Source: Lachnospiraceae bacterium (lineage in GTDB: Bacteria > Bacillota > Clostridia > Lachnospirales > Lachnospiraceae). From it: a stretch of DNA of 64,000 nt. Location: NCBI GenBank assembly GCA_910576385.1, contig CAJTIR010000001.1, positions 1-64,000 of the forward strand, given 5' to 3'. Shown here in pieces: positions 1 to 7,947 of this stretch. A model generated the notes under the pieces. The model saw nothing but the letters and a program-made list of their open reading frames with translations, made no database searches and was not told the origin of the DNA. Numbering within the stretch: the first letter of the stretch is position 1; every line of letters starts with the position of its first letter. Both the position numbers and the translations under genes were made by a program.

Positions 1-104
1 AAACTTTCAAGTCATGGGAAATGGCTTATTAAAGTATGCCCTTTTTATAGAATAACAGAGTGATCTGGGGCTTTTTCTTAAAATCACATGTAAAAACAGC
101 AAAA

Positions 105-154
105 ATGAAGCTGTCGCTTCACGAATTTTTATTCGTTAATGCGACAGCCCCTTC
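105..154. repeat. imperfect hairpin with GCTGTCGC ends
   Basis: GCTGTCGC and GCGACAGC arms enclose a second stem, ACGAAT/ATTCGT, around a T-rich loop. The end sequence resembles the tips of the palindromic element at 7751-7848 and a lone copy near 58015. It could be a MITE-type palindrome or a terminator for a gene left of the window. The rest of 1-575 holds one more perfect hairpin at 207-226 and no convincing gene. Confidence 0.5.
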
Positions 155-206
155 ATATGAAAAAGATTTATATAAAAAAGTGAGGATACACTAAGTAAAC
201 GGGAGG

Positions 207-226
207 ACCTTGCATGGATGCAAGGT
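207..226. repeat. perfect 9-bp palindrome (hairpin)
   Basis: ACCTTGCAT and ATGCAAGGT are separated by two bases. There is no T-run after it, so termination is unlikely. It could be an operator or part of a leader for the glycosyltransferase 350 bases downstream; nothing in the sequence decides between these. Confidence 0.4.
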
Positions 227-575
227 TATAAAAAATAGTAAGAAATAACAGTTTTGTAAATTATTTTCTTTCATGATGTCAGTATATCTGTAAATTGTGA
301 CTTCTGTGTGTTAATTATATGAGAATTATGTAAAGAAAATATGAACAAATTAAGATCAAAAGATAAGTCATATTTCAGAAAACATTTTACATAATACTTA
401 AATAGGGATATAATAGTTAAGATCAGATACAGATATCCGTTTAGGCTATCTGCTAAGTTATGGAACTTATGTTGTTTGAAGCAGTTTTTCAAAATAGTAC
501 AAATGATTTTAATTATATTGGCTTGTTATAACCTATAGATAAAAGTACAAATAAGTGCATGAAATGGAGGAAAAA

Positions 576-1592
576 ATGAAGTTATTATCAATTGCAATTC
601 CCAGTTACAATTCCCAGGATTATATGGAACACTGTATAGATACTCTGTTGATTGGTGGCGAGGATGTAGAAATTCTTATCGTAGATGATGGATCCAAAGA
701 CCGAACTGCTGAGATTGCGGATGCTTATGCAGGGAAATATCCTACAATTGTAAAAGCTATTCACCAAGAGAATGGCGGACATGGGGAGGCAGTGAATGCC
801 GGAATCCGCAATGCCAGCGGACTTTACTTTAAAGTGGTGGACAGTGATGATTGGGTGGATGAGGAGGCATATCAGAAAATATTATCCACACTGCGGGAAT
901 TATCCGGCGGCAGACAGAATCTCGATATGTTAATTAGTAATTTTGTCTACGAAAAAGAGGGAGCAAAACACAAAAAAGTCATGAAATATACAGGGACTTT
1001 ACCAGAAAACAAGATTTTTGGCTGGAATGAAGCCGGACATTTCCGCAAAGGCCAGTATATCCTTATGCATTCTGTGATTTACCGCACGCAGCTTTTGCGG
1101 GAATGTGGATTGGAGCTGCCCAAGCATACATTTTATGTGGATAATTTATTTGTGTATGTGCCGTTGCCGTATGTAAAAAATATGTATTATCTCAATGTAG
1201 ATTTTTATCGTTATTTTATCGGCAGGGAAGATCAGTCTGTCAATGAATCTGTGATGATTAAGCGGATTGATCAGCAGATTAAGGTCAATAAGATTATGGT
1301 GGAGAATGTAGATTTGTGGAAACTTTCCAACCGGAAACTGCGCAAATATATGTTTAATTATCTGGAGATTATCACTGTGGTTTCCACTATTATGCTGATT
1401 CGCTCAGGTACACGGGAAAATCTGCAGAAAAAAAGAGAACTTTGGAGGTATTTGAAAGAGTATGATTTGCGTCTGTTTTGGCATCTGCGGCGTGGGATTA
1501 TGGGGCAGGCCATGAATTTGCCAGGCAGGAGCGGCAGAAAAATTTCTGTGGCAGCATACAAGATATCTCAGAAAGTAGTAGGATTTAATTAA
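576..1592 (+). CDS. family 2 glycosyltransferase
   Basis: This is a GT-A fold glycosyltransferase that should move a sugar from a nucleotide-sugar donor to a lipid, teichoic-acid or polysaccharide acceptor at the inner face of the membrane. The N-terminal 100 residues carry the family signature: IPSYN at 9-12, VDDGS at 36-40, and DSDD at 89-92 as the metal-binding DXD motif. The C-terminal half is basic and has no clear membrane segment. The ATG at 576 is preferred over an upstream in-frame GTG because GGAGG lies six bases before it. It stands alone, about 130 bases before the thiamine operon, and the donor and acceptor cannot be told from sequence. Confidence 0.85.
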   Translation: MKLLSIAIPSYNSQDYMEHCIDTLLIGGEDVEILIVDDGSKDRTAEIADAYAGKYPTIVKAIHQENGGHGEAVNAGIRNASGLYFKVVDSDDWVDEEAYQKILSTLRELSGGRQNLDMLISNFVYEKEGAKHKKVMKYTGTLPENKIFGWNEAGHFRKGQYILMHSVIYRTQLLRECGLELPKHTFYVDNLFVYVPLPYVKNMYYLNVDFYRYFIGREDQSVNESVMIKRIDQQIKVNKIMVENVDLWKLSNRKLRKYMFNYLEIITVVSTIMLIRSGTRENLQKKRELWRYLKEYDLRLFWHLRRGIMGQAMNLPGRSGRKISVAAYKISQKVVGFN

Positions 1593-1647
1593 AAACCTTG
1601 ACAGTGAGAAAAGACTGTTTTATAATTTTAGGCAGAGTGTGAGACAA

Positions 1648-1705
1648 AGACCACACGAAGGGGTACACCACCGCGGGTGTAACTTTTCGTGGTGGTCTTT
1701 TTTTT
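1648..1705 (+). terminator. long terminator or attenuator hairpin before thiS
   Basis: AGACCACACGAA pairs with TTCGTGGTGGTCT (one bulge). The stem continues inward through GGGGTACACC/GGTGTAACTT with wobbles to an ACCGCG loop, and eight T residues follow. It lies between the glycosyltransferase stop and the thiS Shine-Dalgarno (AAAGGAG, 1707-1713). It may simply end the upstream transcript, or it may be the terminator half of a thi operon leader. No TPP riboswitch core was found. The CCACCGCGG stretch recalls a T-box, but only 120 bases are available and the specifier domain is absent. Confidence 0.75.
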
Positions 1706-1720
1706 GAAAGGAGAATCATA

Positions 1721-1921
1721 ATGAGAATCAATGGAGTACAAAAGCAATATCACTCTGGTCTTACCGTCTCAGAGATATTGATGAGAGAAAACTTTGAGAA
1801 AGAACGTGTGGCAGTGGAATTAAATGAAGAGATTATATCAAAGGATGATTATGATAACACAGTTTTAAAGGACACAGATGTCATGGAAGTGGTAAGTTTT
1901 ATGGGAGGAGGTTCACAATGA
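1721..1921 (+). CDS. thiS: sulfur carrier protein ThiS
   Basis: This is a ubiquitin-like sulfur carrier of 66 residues. In the family, ThiF adenylates the C-terminal Gly-Gly, which is converted to a thiocarboxylate that gives sulfur to thiazole synthase. The length and the beta-grasp pattern (VNG-like start, [22 protein letters not shown]) fit. Here the reading frame ends GGGSQ, so two residues follow the glycines instead of the usual terminal GG. The stop codon overlaps the thiG start as ATGA, so the two are translationally coupled. No thiF is present in this operon. Confidence 0.9.
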   Translation: MRINGVQKQYHSGLTVSEILMRENFEKERVAVELNEEIISKDDYDNTVLKDTDVMEVVSFMGGGSQ

Positions 1922-2688
1922 AACAAGATAGGTTTATGTTAGGCGGACAAGAGTTTCAGTCAAGATTTATTTTAGGATCTGGAAAATATAATGTGGAGTT
2001 AATTCAGGCAGCAGTCGAGCAGGCAGGAGCACAGATTATTACGTTGGCAGTACGAAGAGCCAATTCCAGCAGCGAGGGAAATATTATGGATTTTATTCCA
2101 GAAGGGATCACGCTTTTGCCGAATACATCGGGGGCGAGAAACGCGCAGGAGGCAGTGCGGATTGCCAGGCTTTCCAGAGAACTGGGGTGTGGTAATTTTG
2201 TCAAGATAGAGATTATGAGAGATTCTAAATATTTGCTGCCAGATAATCAGGAAACAGTAAAGGCTACAGAATTACTGGCAAAAGAAGGATTTGTGGTACT
2301 TCCTTATATGTACCCTGATTTAAATATCGCACGCGATCTAGTAAATGCAGGAGCGGCGGCAGTGATGCCCCTTGCTGCGCCGATTGGTTCCAATAAAGGA
2401 CTTGCCACAAGGGAATTTATCAAGATATTGATTGATGAGATTGACCTTCCGATTATCGTCGATGCAGGTATTGGCCGTCCCTCGCAGGCATGTGAAGTCA
2501 TGGAGATGGGAGCAGCGGCAGTAATGGCGAATACAGCAATCGCCACTGCGGGGGATATTCCCAAGATGGCCTCGGCATTTGGCAAAGCCATTGAAGCAGG
2601 CAGGGAGGCTTATCTGTCTGGACTTGGCAGAGTGCAAGAGAGCGGAGGGGAAGCATCTTCACCATTGACAGGATTTTTAAGGGACTAG
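1918..2688 (+). CDS. thiG: thiazole synthase ThiG
   Basis: ThiG is a TIM-barrel enzyme that condenses 1-deoxy-D-xylulose 5-phosphate, dehydroglycine from ThiH and sulfur from ThiS-COSH into the thiazole phosphate of thiamine. Lys96 in FVKIEI falls at the position of the imine-forming lysine of the Bacillus enzyme. The phosphate-binding loops ([18 protein letters not shown] and MANTAIA) are present. Full length (256 residues). It overlaps thiS by four bases and is followed by thiH after a short gap, so this is one operon. Confidence 0.95.
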   Translation: MKQDRFMLGGQEFQSRFILGSGKYNVELIQAAVEQAGAQIITLAVRRANSSSEGNIMDFIPEGITLLPNTSGARNAQEAVRIARLSRELGCGNFVKIEIMRDSKYLLPDNQETVKATELLAKEGFVVLPYMYPDLNIARDLVNAGAAAVMPLAAPIGSNKGLATREFIKILIDEIDLPIIVDAGIGRPSQACEVMEMGAAAVMANTAIATAGDIPKMASAFGKAIEAGREAYLSGLGRVQESGGEASSPLTGFLRD

Positions 2689-2735
2689 GAAGATTTTAGA
2701 GCAGAATGATTGGAGGAATCAGAGAGGTGCATAAT

Positions 2736-3959
2736 ATGCAGGCAGATATACAAGAAAAGGTCAGCCATATGGAGTATATGGAAGATATGGAACAAATTGA
2801 ATCAGATATTTTGGACAAGGTATTGTGTGCCAGAGAGGCATATGATATCAAACATTATACAGAGCAAGAGGTAAAGCGGGCACTGGCAAATGATAATCGT
2901 ACCATAGAGGATTTTGCAGCCTTATTGTCTCCAGCAGCAGAACCATATTTAGAGGAGATGGCCAAGCGGGCAAGGCAGGAGACGGCAAAACATTTTGGCA
3001 ATTCTGTCTACATGTTTACGCCAATTTATATCTCAAATTACTGTGAGAATTACTGTATTTACTGCGGTTTTAATTGTCATAATCAAATTCACCGCATGAA
3101 ATTGAACATGCAGGAGATAGAAAAGGAGATGGCTGCAATTGCCGGTTCTGGTTTGGAGGAAATCTTGATTTTAACCGGTGAGAGCCGTGCCAAGTCAGAT
3201 GTGACATATATTGGGGAAGCCTGTAAGATTGCGCGAAAATATTTTCGTATGGTGGGGCTTGAGGTATATCCAATGAATTCTCAGGAATATGCTTATCTAA
3301 AGAAATGTGGTGCAGATTATGTCACAGTATTTCAGGAAACTTATGATACAGACTGCTATCAGACACTGCATCTGGCAGGGCATAAGCGGATTTTTCCTTA
3401 CCGTTTCCACGCTCAGGAGCGTGCGTTGCTGGGGGGAATGCGGGGCGTGGCGTTTGCAACGCTTTTGGGTCTTTCTGATTTTCGCAAAGATGCCTATGCC
3501 ACTGGGCTTCATGCCTATTATATTCAGCGCAAATATCCTCATGCAGAAATTTCTTTTTCCTGTCCCAGACTGCGGCCCATTGTCACGATGGCGGAATCTG
3601 AACAGCTGCAAGCGGTACAAGAAAAAGAAGTTTTGTCAGTGGTTGAGCCATTAAGAGGGCAGGAAGTCAGTGAACGGGAACTGATGCAGATCATGTGTGC
3701 GTACCGTCTGTTTATGCCTTATGCAGGGCTGACGATTTCCACCAGAGAACGGGCGGTATTCCGCAATCATGTCATTGGTGTGGCGGCAACAAAAATTTCT
3801 GCCGGGGTCAGCACTGGAATTGGAAGCCATTCGCAAGAAATGGAGGAGCAGGGAGACAGCCAGTTTGAGATTGCTGATCATCGCAATGTACCACAAGTAT
3901 TTCAGGCAATCAAGGAGCAGGGCTTACAGCCTGTGATGAATGATTATGTATATGTTTAA
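2736..3959 (+). CDS. thiH: 2-iminoacetate synthase ThiH
   Basis: ThiH is a radical SAM tyrosine lyase that cleaves tyrosine to 2-iminoacetate (dehydroglycine) and p-cresol for thiazole assembly. The CX3CX2C cluster motif is seen as CENYCIYC (about residues 102-109 from this start). The ThiH-type C-terminal region follows, with conserved LRP and STRERA segments. The start at 2736 has AGAGGTG six bases upstream; an in-frame ATG at 2706 gives ten more residues but has a weak ribosome site. Anaerobic tyrosine cleavage (ThiH rather than the oxidase ThiO) fits a strict anaerobe. Confidence 0.93.
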   Translation: MQADIQEKVSHMEYMEDMEQIESDILDKVLCAREAYDIKHYTEQEVKRALANDNRTIEDFAALLSPAAEPYLEEMAKRARQETAKHFGNSVYMFTPIYISNYCENYCIYCGFNCHNQIHRMKLNMQEIEKEMAAIAGSGLEEILILTGESRAKSDVTYIGEACKIARKYFRMVGLEVYPMNSQEYAYLKKCGADYVTVFQETYDTDCYQTLHLAGHKRIFPYRFHAQERALLGGMRGVAFATLLGLSDFRKDAYATGLHAYYIQRKYPHAEISFSCPRLRPIVTMAESEQLQAVQEKEVLSVVEPLRGQEVSERELMQIMCAYRLFMPYAGLTISTRERAVFRNHVIGVAATKISAGVSTGIGSHSQEMEEQGDSQFEIADHRNVPQVFQAIKEQGLQPVMNDYVYV

Positions 3960-4695
3960 ACAGACAGAACTATCACAAAGCAAAGCTCAGAATCACTTTA
4001 TGCAGATTGCTGTGTCTAATTGGCAGCTTTATAAATTTTCTCAAATCTCTAATCATAATGAGAATAGCCCTTTTGGGGAAAAGAGTGCTGTGGAATCATA
4101 TATAGATTTTTTGGCAGGGATTGCAGTGGGAGATAGAAAATGTTTAGGGGAAAATAGAAAACCAGATATTCTTATTGTGCGGGAGAAAGAATTATCGGAA
4201 TCAGAGTATGTGGCATTGTTTGCCAGACTGTGTGAAAAAGTAGAGAATTATAGGCGGAGAAATTGGAATAGGGGAGAGGAGCAGACGGGGATTTGTCCAG
4301 CCAAAGCAGATGCAGCCTTACTAATTCCCCATACATATCTGGCTGCTTCCCACAGTACAGACGGTGAATGGCTGCACTTGCCATTTTCCTTATTTGAGAA
4401 ATATCAGGCTGCAAAGATGCTTTGTGGTTTGAAAGTCGGCGTTTCCATCCATTCTGTTGCGGAGGCACAAAAAGCACAGCAATTGGGCGCTTCATATCTG
4501 ACAGCAGGACATATTTTTGCCACCGATTGTAAGAAAGATGTGCCTCCCAGAGGGCTGGTTTTTTTGCAGCAGGTCTGTACCAGTGTTTGCATTCCAGTGT
4601 ATGCCATTGGAGGAATCCATCGGGAGAACCTGCCGCAGGTGTTACAGACAAAAGCCGCAGGAGCCTGCAGCATGTCTGAATATATTTTGAGATAA
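3940..4695 (+). CDS. tenI: TenI-like thiazole tautomerase (thiamine-phosphate synthase superfamily)
   Basis: The C-terminal 175 residues are a ThiE/TenI TIM barrel. The segment GHIFATDCKK (190-199) followed by IPVYAIGGI matches Bacillus TenI, whose catalytic histidine lies in this loop. The usual ThiE pyrophosphate-site motif VHLGQ.D is replaced by LHLPFS, as in TenI. The expected reaction is aromatisation of the ThiG product, not coupling of the thiazole and pyrimidine. About 70 N-terminal residues precede the barrel and match nothing I recognise. It overlaps the thiH end by 20 bases and is last in the operon. An automated pipeline may call it ThiE, so that role is not excluded. Confidence 0.8.
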   Translation: MIMYMFKQTELSQSKAQNHFMQIAVSNWQLYKFSQISNHNENSPFGEKSAVESYIDFLAGIAVGDRKCLGENRKPDILIVREKELSESEYVALFARLCEKVENYRRRNWNRGEEQTGICPAKADAALLIPHTYLAASHSTDGEWLHLPFSLFEKYQAAKMLCGLKVGVSIHSVAEAQKAQQLGASYLTAGHIFATDCKKDVPPRGLVFLQQVCTSVCIPVYAIGGIHRENLPQVLQTKAAGACSMSEYILR

Positions 4696-4706
4696 TTACA
4701 AACAAT

Positions 4707-5339
4707 TTAAAATTCCTTAGCCTGGAAAAATTTCAGGCTTAAAAAATAAGAGACAACAGCGAACAAGGCAAGCAGCACAGGAGTAAAGAAGAGAGATACT
4801 GTGAGTAAAGGTATCGTGATAGGAATACAGAGGATATTTAGAATCCAATAGATCAAAAATCCCACCAGTCCGAAAAATGCAAATACTCCGAAGATAATCA
4901 ATCGTGCCTGTTCAGAACCAAAACGAAACAGGATTGGGATATAGAAAATACCACATAACAGCCCAAACAGGATGCCGACACCTGTACAAATCAATATAAG
5001 GGTTAAATCTAAATTATGTGTAAAAAGCCCATAGACAACAGATTCCACAAATCCAACGGTTGTGCCTGTTAAAGTGAAAATCAAACAAGCCATATATTTT
5101 TCCAGTACATAACTTTTGCGGGAGATGGGCATAATCATGGCATATTTTGCAAAACTGCAGCGTTCGTCCATTGCGAAGGTAGTTACAGTCATCATAGTGC
5201 ACAGTACAGAGCAGAAAACAACCACACCATAAACAGATGCATTAAAAAACATGCAGATGGAAATGAATAAGAGTATTAGAATCATTTGTTTCATATTGTG
5301 TTTGATATTGTAAATATCTTTTAAGAGTAAGCTTTTCAT
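4707..5339 (-). CDS. ABC-2 type transporter permease
   Basis: A 210-residue membrane protein with about six hydrophobic segments and the N-terminal LLKDIYNIK motif typical of small ABC-2 permeases. It is the membrane partner of the ATPase just upstream; their ends overlap by four bases. Such GntR/ATPase/permease cassettes of Firmicutes usually export cell-wall-active peptides or lipids, but the substrate cannot be read here. It converges on the thiazole operon with only 11 bases between stops. Confidence 0.85.
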   Translation of the reverse strand: MKSLLLKDIYNIKHNMKQMILILLFISICMFFNASVYGVVVFCSVLCTMMTVTTFAMDERCSFAKYAMIMPISRKSYVLEKYMACLIFTLTGTTVGFVESVVYGLFTHNLDLTLILICTGVGILFGLLCGIFYIPILFRFGSEQARLIIFGVFAFFGLVGFLIYWILNILCIPITIPLLTVSLFFTPVLLALFAVVSYFLSLKFFQAKEF

Positions 5340-6199
5340 TTTCTTTCTCCTTTCACATAGAGCAGCATAATTTCATCAATTGTTGCGCGGTCGATCACGG
5401 CATCTTTATATTTGGAAGCGGCTATTTTTTTGTCTTTTACCAGTACTTCCCACTGATAGTCCATTTTTCGATAGGAAAGGATGTCAGAGGAATCCAGAGC
5501 AGAGAAGGTATCACCGCCGCAGCGGAGAATGCCGTAATTGTAAATCAGTGTGTCTTTATTTTCACTAAAAATAATATTTCCCTGGTGGATAAAGGTGATA
5601 TAGTCGGCGATTTTCTCAAGGTCACTGGTAATGTGGGAAGAAATCAGAATGGAATGATTTTCATCTTGCACAAAATCAAGAAAAATATCTAAAATTTCGT
5701 CCCTCATAATAGGGTCAAGGCCGCTTGTGGCCTCATCCAAGATTAATAGTTTGGGGTGATGAGAAAGCGCGATTGCCAGACACTGTTTTACCTGCATTCC
5801 ACGGGAAAAGGTTTTTAATTCTTTCTCTGCAGGCAGAGAAAACTGCTTCAGATAATGGTCATATTGTGCCTGGTTCCATCGTTTATATGCCGCAGCGCCG
5901 ATATTTCCAATTTGTTTGGGAGTCAGTGTCTCATAAAAATTCAGTTGGTCAAAGACAACACCGATATCTTCTTTTCCCTCTTGGGGAGAAAGCGGATGTC
6001 CCCAGAAAGATACCTTACCGCCATCGACATTGATCAGATTTAAAATACCCTTAAAAGTGGTGCTTTTTCCAGCGCCGTTCTCCCCAATTAATCCCATAAT
6101 ACAGCCGCTGGGAACCGAAAATGTAATGTCGTTTAAAGTGAAGTCCGAATAGTTTTTTTGTAAATGTTCTACCTGTAAAGCGTTATCCATTTTATTCAT
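5336..6199 (-). CDS. ABC transporter ATP-binding protein
   Basis: An ATPase of a small ABC-2 exporter. Walker A is GENGAGKST (about residue 39). The signature loop is the variant FSRGMQVKQ, Walker B is LLILDEATSGLDP, and the switch histidine is in ISSHI. The C-terminal 80 residues form the accessory domain common in this subgroup. Its start overlaps the end of the GntR regulator gene and its end overlaps the permease, so all three are cotranscribed and coupled. Confidence 0.92.
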   Translation of the reverse strand: MNKMDNALQVEHLQKNYSDFTLNDITFSVPSGCIMGLIGENGAGKSTTFKGILNLINVDGGKVSFWGHPLSPQEGKEDIGVVFDQLNFYETLTPKQIGNIGAAAYKRWNQAQYDHYLKQFSLPAEKELKTFSRGMQVKQCLAIALSHHPKLLILDEATSGLDPIMRDEILDIFLDFVQDENHSILISSHITSDLEKIADYITFIHQGNIIFSENKDTLIYNYGILRCGGDTFSALDSSDILSYRKMDYQWEVLVKDKKIAASKYKDAVIDRATIDEIMLLYVKGERK

Positions 6200-6569
6200 C
6201 CTCCTGATAAAAAATAGTCAATAATTCCATCAACTTTTCTAAGCTGATACCACAGGCACGCCCAAGTTCTGCAGCCTGCTGTAAATGTTCTTCTGTGAGA
6301 CGCTGTTGTTCTTCCTGATAAAATGCTTTGCCATTGGCAGAAATAAAACTGCCTCTGCCGACAGTAGTTTCAATAAATCCGTCCCGCTGTAAATCTTCAT
6401 ATGCTTTCTGTACGGTGATGACGCTGATATGTAAAGATTTTGCCAGTGCCCGCATGGAGGGAATTGCCTGTCCCTGTGTCAGCTCACCACTCATGACCAT
6501 TGCCTTAATTTGGATGGCAATCTGTTCATAAATAGGTTTATTAGAATTTGTACTTATAATAATTTCCAC
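6192..6569 (-). CDS. GntR family regulator, YtrA subfamily
   Basis: A 125-residue repressor with an N-terminal winged helix (KPIYEQIAIQIKAMVMSGEL, then QAIPSMRALAKSLHIS) and only a short C-terminal dimerisation helix, which is the YtrA type. The GTG at 6569 is chosen because GGAGG lies seven bases upstream; a longer in-frame reading would run through the operator. It is first in the operon with the ATPase and permease, so autoregulation of an antibiotic-induced exporter is the likely role. Confidence 0.88.
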   Translation of the reverse strand: MEIIISTNSNKPIYEQIAIQIKAMVMSGELTQGQAIPSMRALAKSLHISVITVQKAYEDLQRDGFIETTVGRGSFISANGKAFYQEEQQRLTEEHLQQAAELGRACGISLEKLMELLTIFYQEDE

Positions 6570-6588
6570 TATGGAGCCTCCAAAATGT

Positions 6589-6623
6589 AATATAGTGTAC
6601 TTGTTTAATAAGTACACTATATT
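6589..6623. promoter_or_regulatory. perfect 14-bp inverted repeat, probable GntR operator
   Basis: AATATAGTGTACTT and AAGTACACTATATT are exact reverse complements with a seven-base spacer. The element sits 20 bases upstream of the GTG start of the GntR gene, where a promoter must lie. Position and symmetry make it the operator of that regulator; binding is inferred. Confidence 0.75.
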
Positions 6624-6777
6624 ACAACTTTATAAAATTGTCAAGAAGATTTTTTCTACTGTTGTTTGAAATTTCCTTTTATATTCTATTATAAAGTTAT
6701 TGGAAGAGACTTTTGGGCAGTGTTATACTTTAGATAATTTACAGGCAGTGGGGCAAATAGAAATGGAGGGAAATTGT

Positions 6778-7675
6778 ATGCTAGACAGTAGAAAATCGGG
6801 CAGATTTATAGCGGAAAAGAGAAAGAGCCTTGGTATGACACAACAACAGCTTGCCGATAAAATTTCGGTGAGTTTTCAGTCTATCAGTAAGTATGAGAAT
6901 GGTTCAGTCTATTCAAGTATTGAGGTCTTATATGATCTTGCCATGTGCCTTAAGGTGACAGTGGATGAAATTTTGACAGGAGTGGAACGGGAACAGGACA
7001 GCTTGTCTTACAGCAAGGCAGGAGTTGATATCTCTTATACAGACACAATCAAACAGGAGATGGCAAAATATTTGCAGACAGAGAATCCGAGAGTACTCAA
7101 TGGATTAGGAGCATTTGCATCTCTGTATGATATTGATTTTCCTAAACTGGAACATCCGCTTTTAGTGCTCAAATCAGAAGAGCCAGGTTCCAAACAAAAG
7201 TTAGCAATGGAGTATGGTTACACAGAATCTATCTGCTATGATATGATTAATCACCTTGTAAATGATATATATTTTGACTGCAAGTATTATCGGAATTGTG
7301 GATCAGAAGAATGTCATAGATGGCTCAAAAATTAGAGAGGGGAATGTGGTACTGGCGATTGCCTCGAATGGATTACACACCAATGGTTATTCCTTAGTAC
7401 GTATGATGATGGAGCGTTATCCCCATATAAAGTTAGATCGTGTGGACAGCTTGACTTTTATGGAACAGATTATGAAACCACATACACCATATTATAAGAT
7501 GTGGAGATGATGCATACATTTAATATGGGGGGTAGGATTTCAGTTGGTGGTTGCTCCTGAGGATAAGGAATCCATGATCAAACATATTTCCAAGTTTTAT
7601 GAATGTTATGAGATGGGGCAGATTGTCACAGGAGAAGAGAAGGTTGTCTTGGAAGGAAAGTTAAACTGGTTATAA
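6778..7675 (+). pseudogene. decayed fusion of an XRE helix-turn-helix to a PurM-like (AIR synthase) protein
   Basis: The first reading block (6778-7335) encodes a clear XRE helix-turn-helix (MTQQQLADKISVSFQSISKY). It is followed in frame by the N-terminus of PurM-like phosphoribosylformylglycinamidine cyclo-ligase (YSKAGVDI, VLNGLGAFASLYD, HLVNDI). A deletion and frame change then lead to the PurM middle (GIVDQKNVIDGSKIREG, ASNGLHTNGYSL, about 7280-7507). After a TGA and another shift near the G-run at 7523, the C-terminal piece (FQLVVAPEDKESM ... VVLEG) ends at 7675. Large parts of PurM are missing. GGAGGG precedes the ATG at 6778. The HTH block might still be made as a short regulator. Confidence 0.8.
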
Positions 7676-7750
7676 TTGGAATAAAAGAGGTATAAATTAT
7701 AAACGGAATTTTAGGCAGTTAGCTGTGTTAGGAATGTGAAAAGAAAATAA

Positions 7751-7848
7751 GGGGCTGTTGCAAAATGCAGCTATATACAATATATGGATGGGATTCTTGC
7801 GTTTTGTATGCCATATTTTGTATATACCAGCTATTTTGTAACAGCTCC
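7751..7848. mobile_element. palindromic MITE-like element
   Basis: Two arms of about 37 bases, starting GGGGCTGTTGCAAAAT on the left and GGAGCTGTTACAAAAT on the complementary right strand, are imperfect inverted repeats around a short centre. No reading frame lies inside. It sits between the PurM pseudogene and fabH and could also act as a bidirectional terminator. The ends resemble the hairpin near position 105. A clear target duplication was not seen. Confidence 0.55.
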
Positions 7849-7947
7849 TATTGGATCTTTTGATATTATTTCGTTATAAGTACCATTTCTCTCAATGGGA
7901 GTGATGTATCAAATAGATTTATTTCTCGTCACTATTTAGAACTCCTT

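Noticed and set aside
271-492. Minus-strand 73-residue ORF in the first intergenic region
   Set aside because: No ribosome site and no recognisable sequence in an AT-rich stretch.
1593-1720. TPP riboswitch or T-box before thiS
   Set aside because: No CUGAGA or ACCUGA core for TPP and no specifier loop for a T-box; only 120 bases are available. The T-box-like CCACCGCGG is part of the hairpin stem and loop.
2304-2637. Antisense ORFs inside thiG
   Set aside because: They mirror the coding frame of a conserved enzyme and have no ribosome site or family match.
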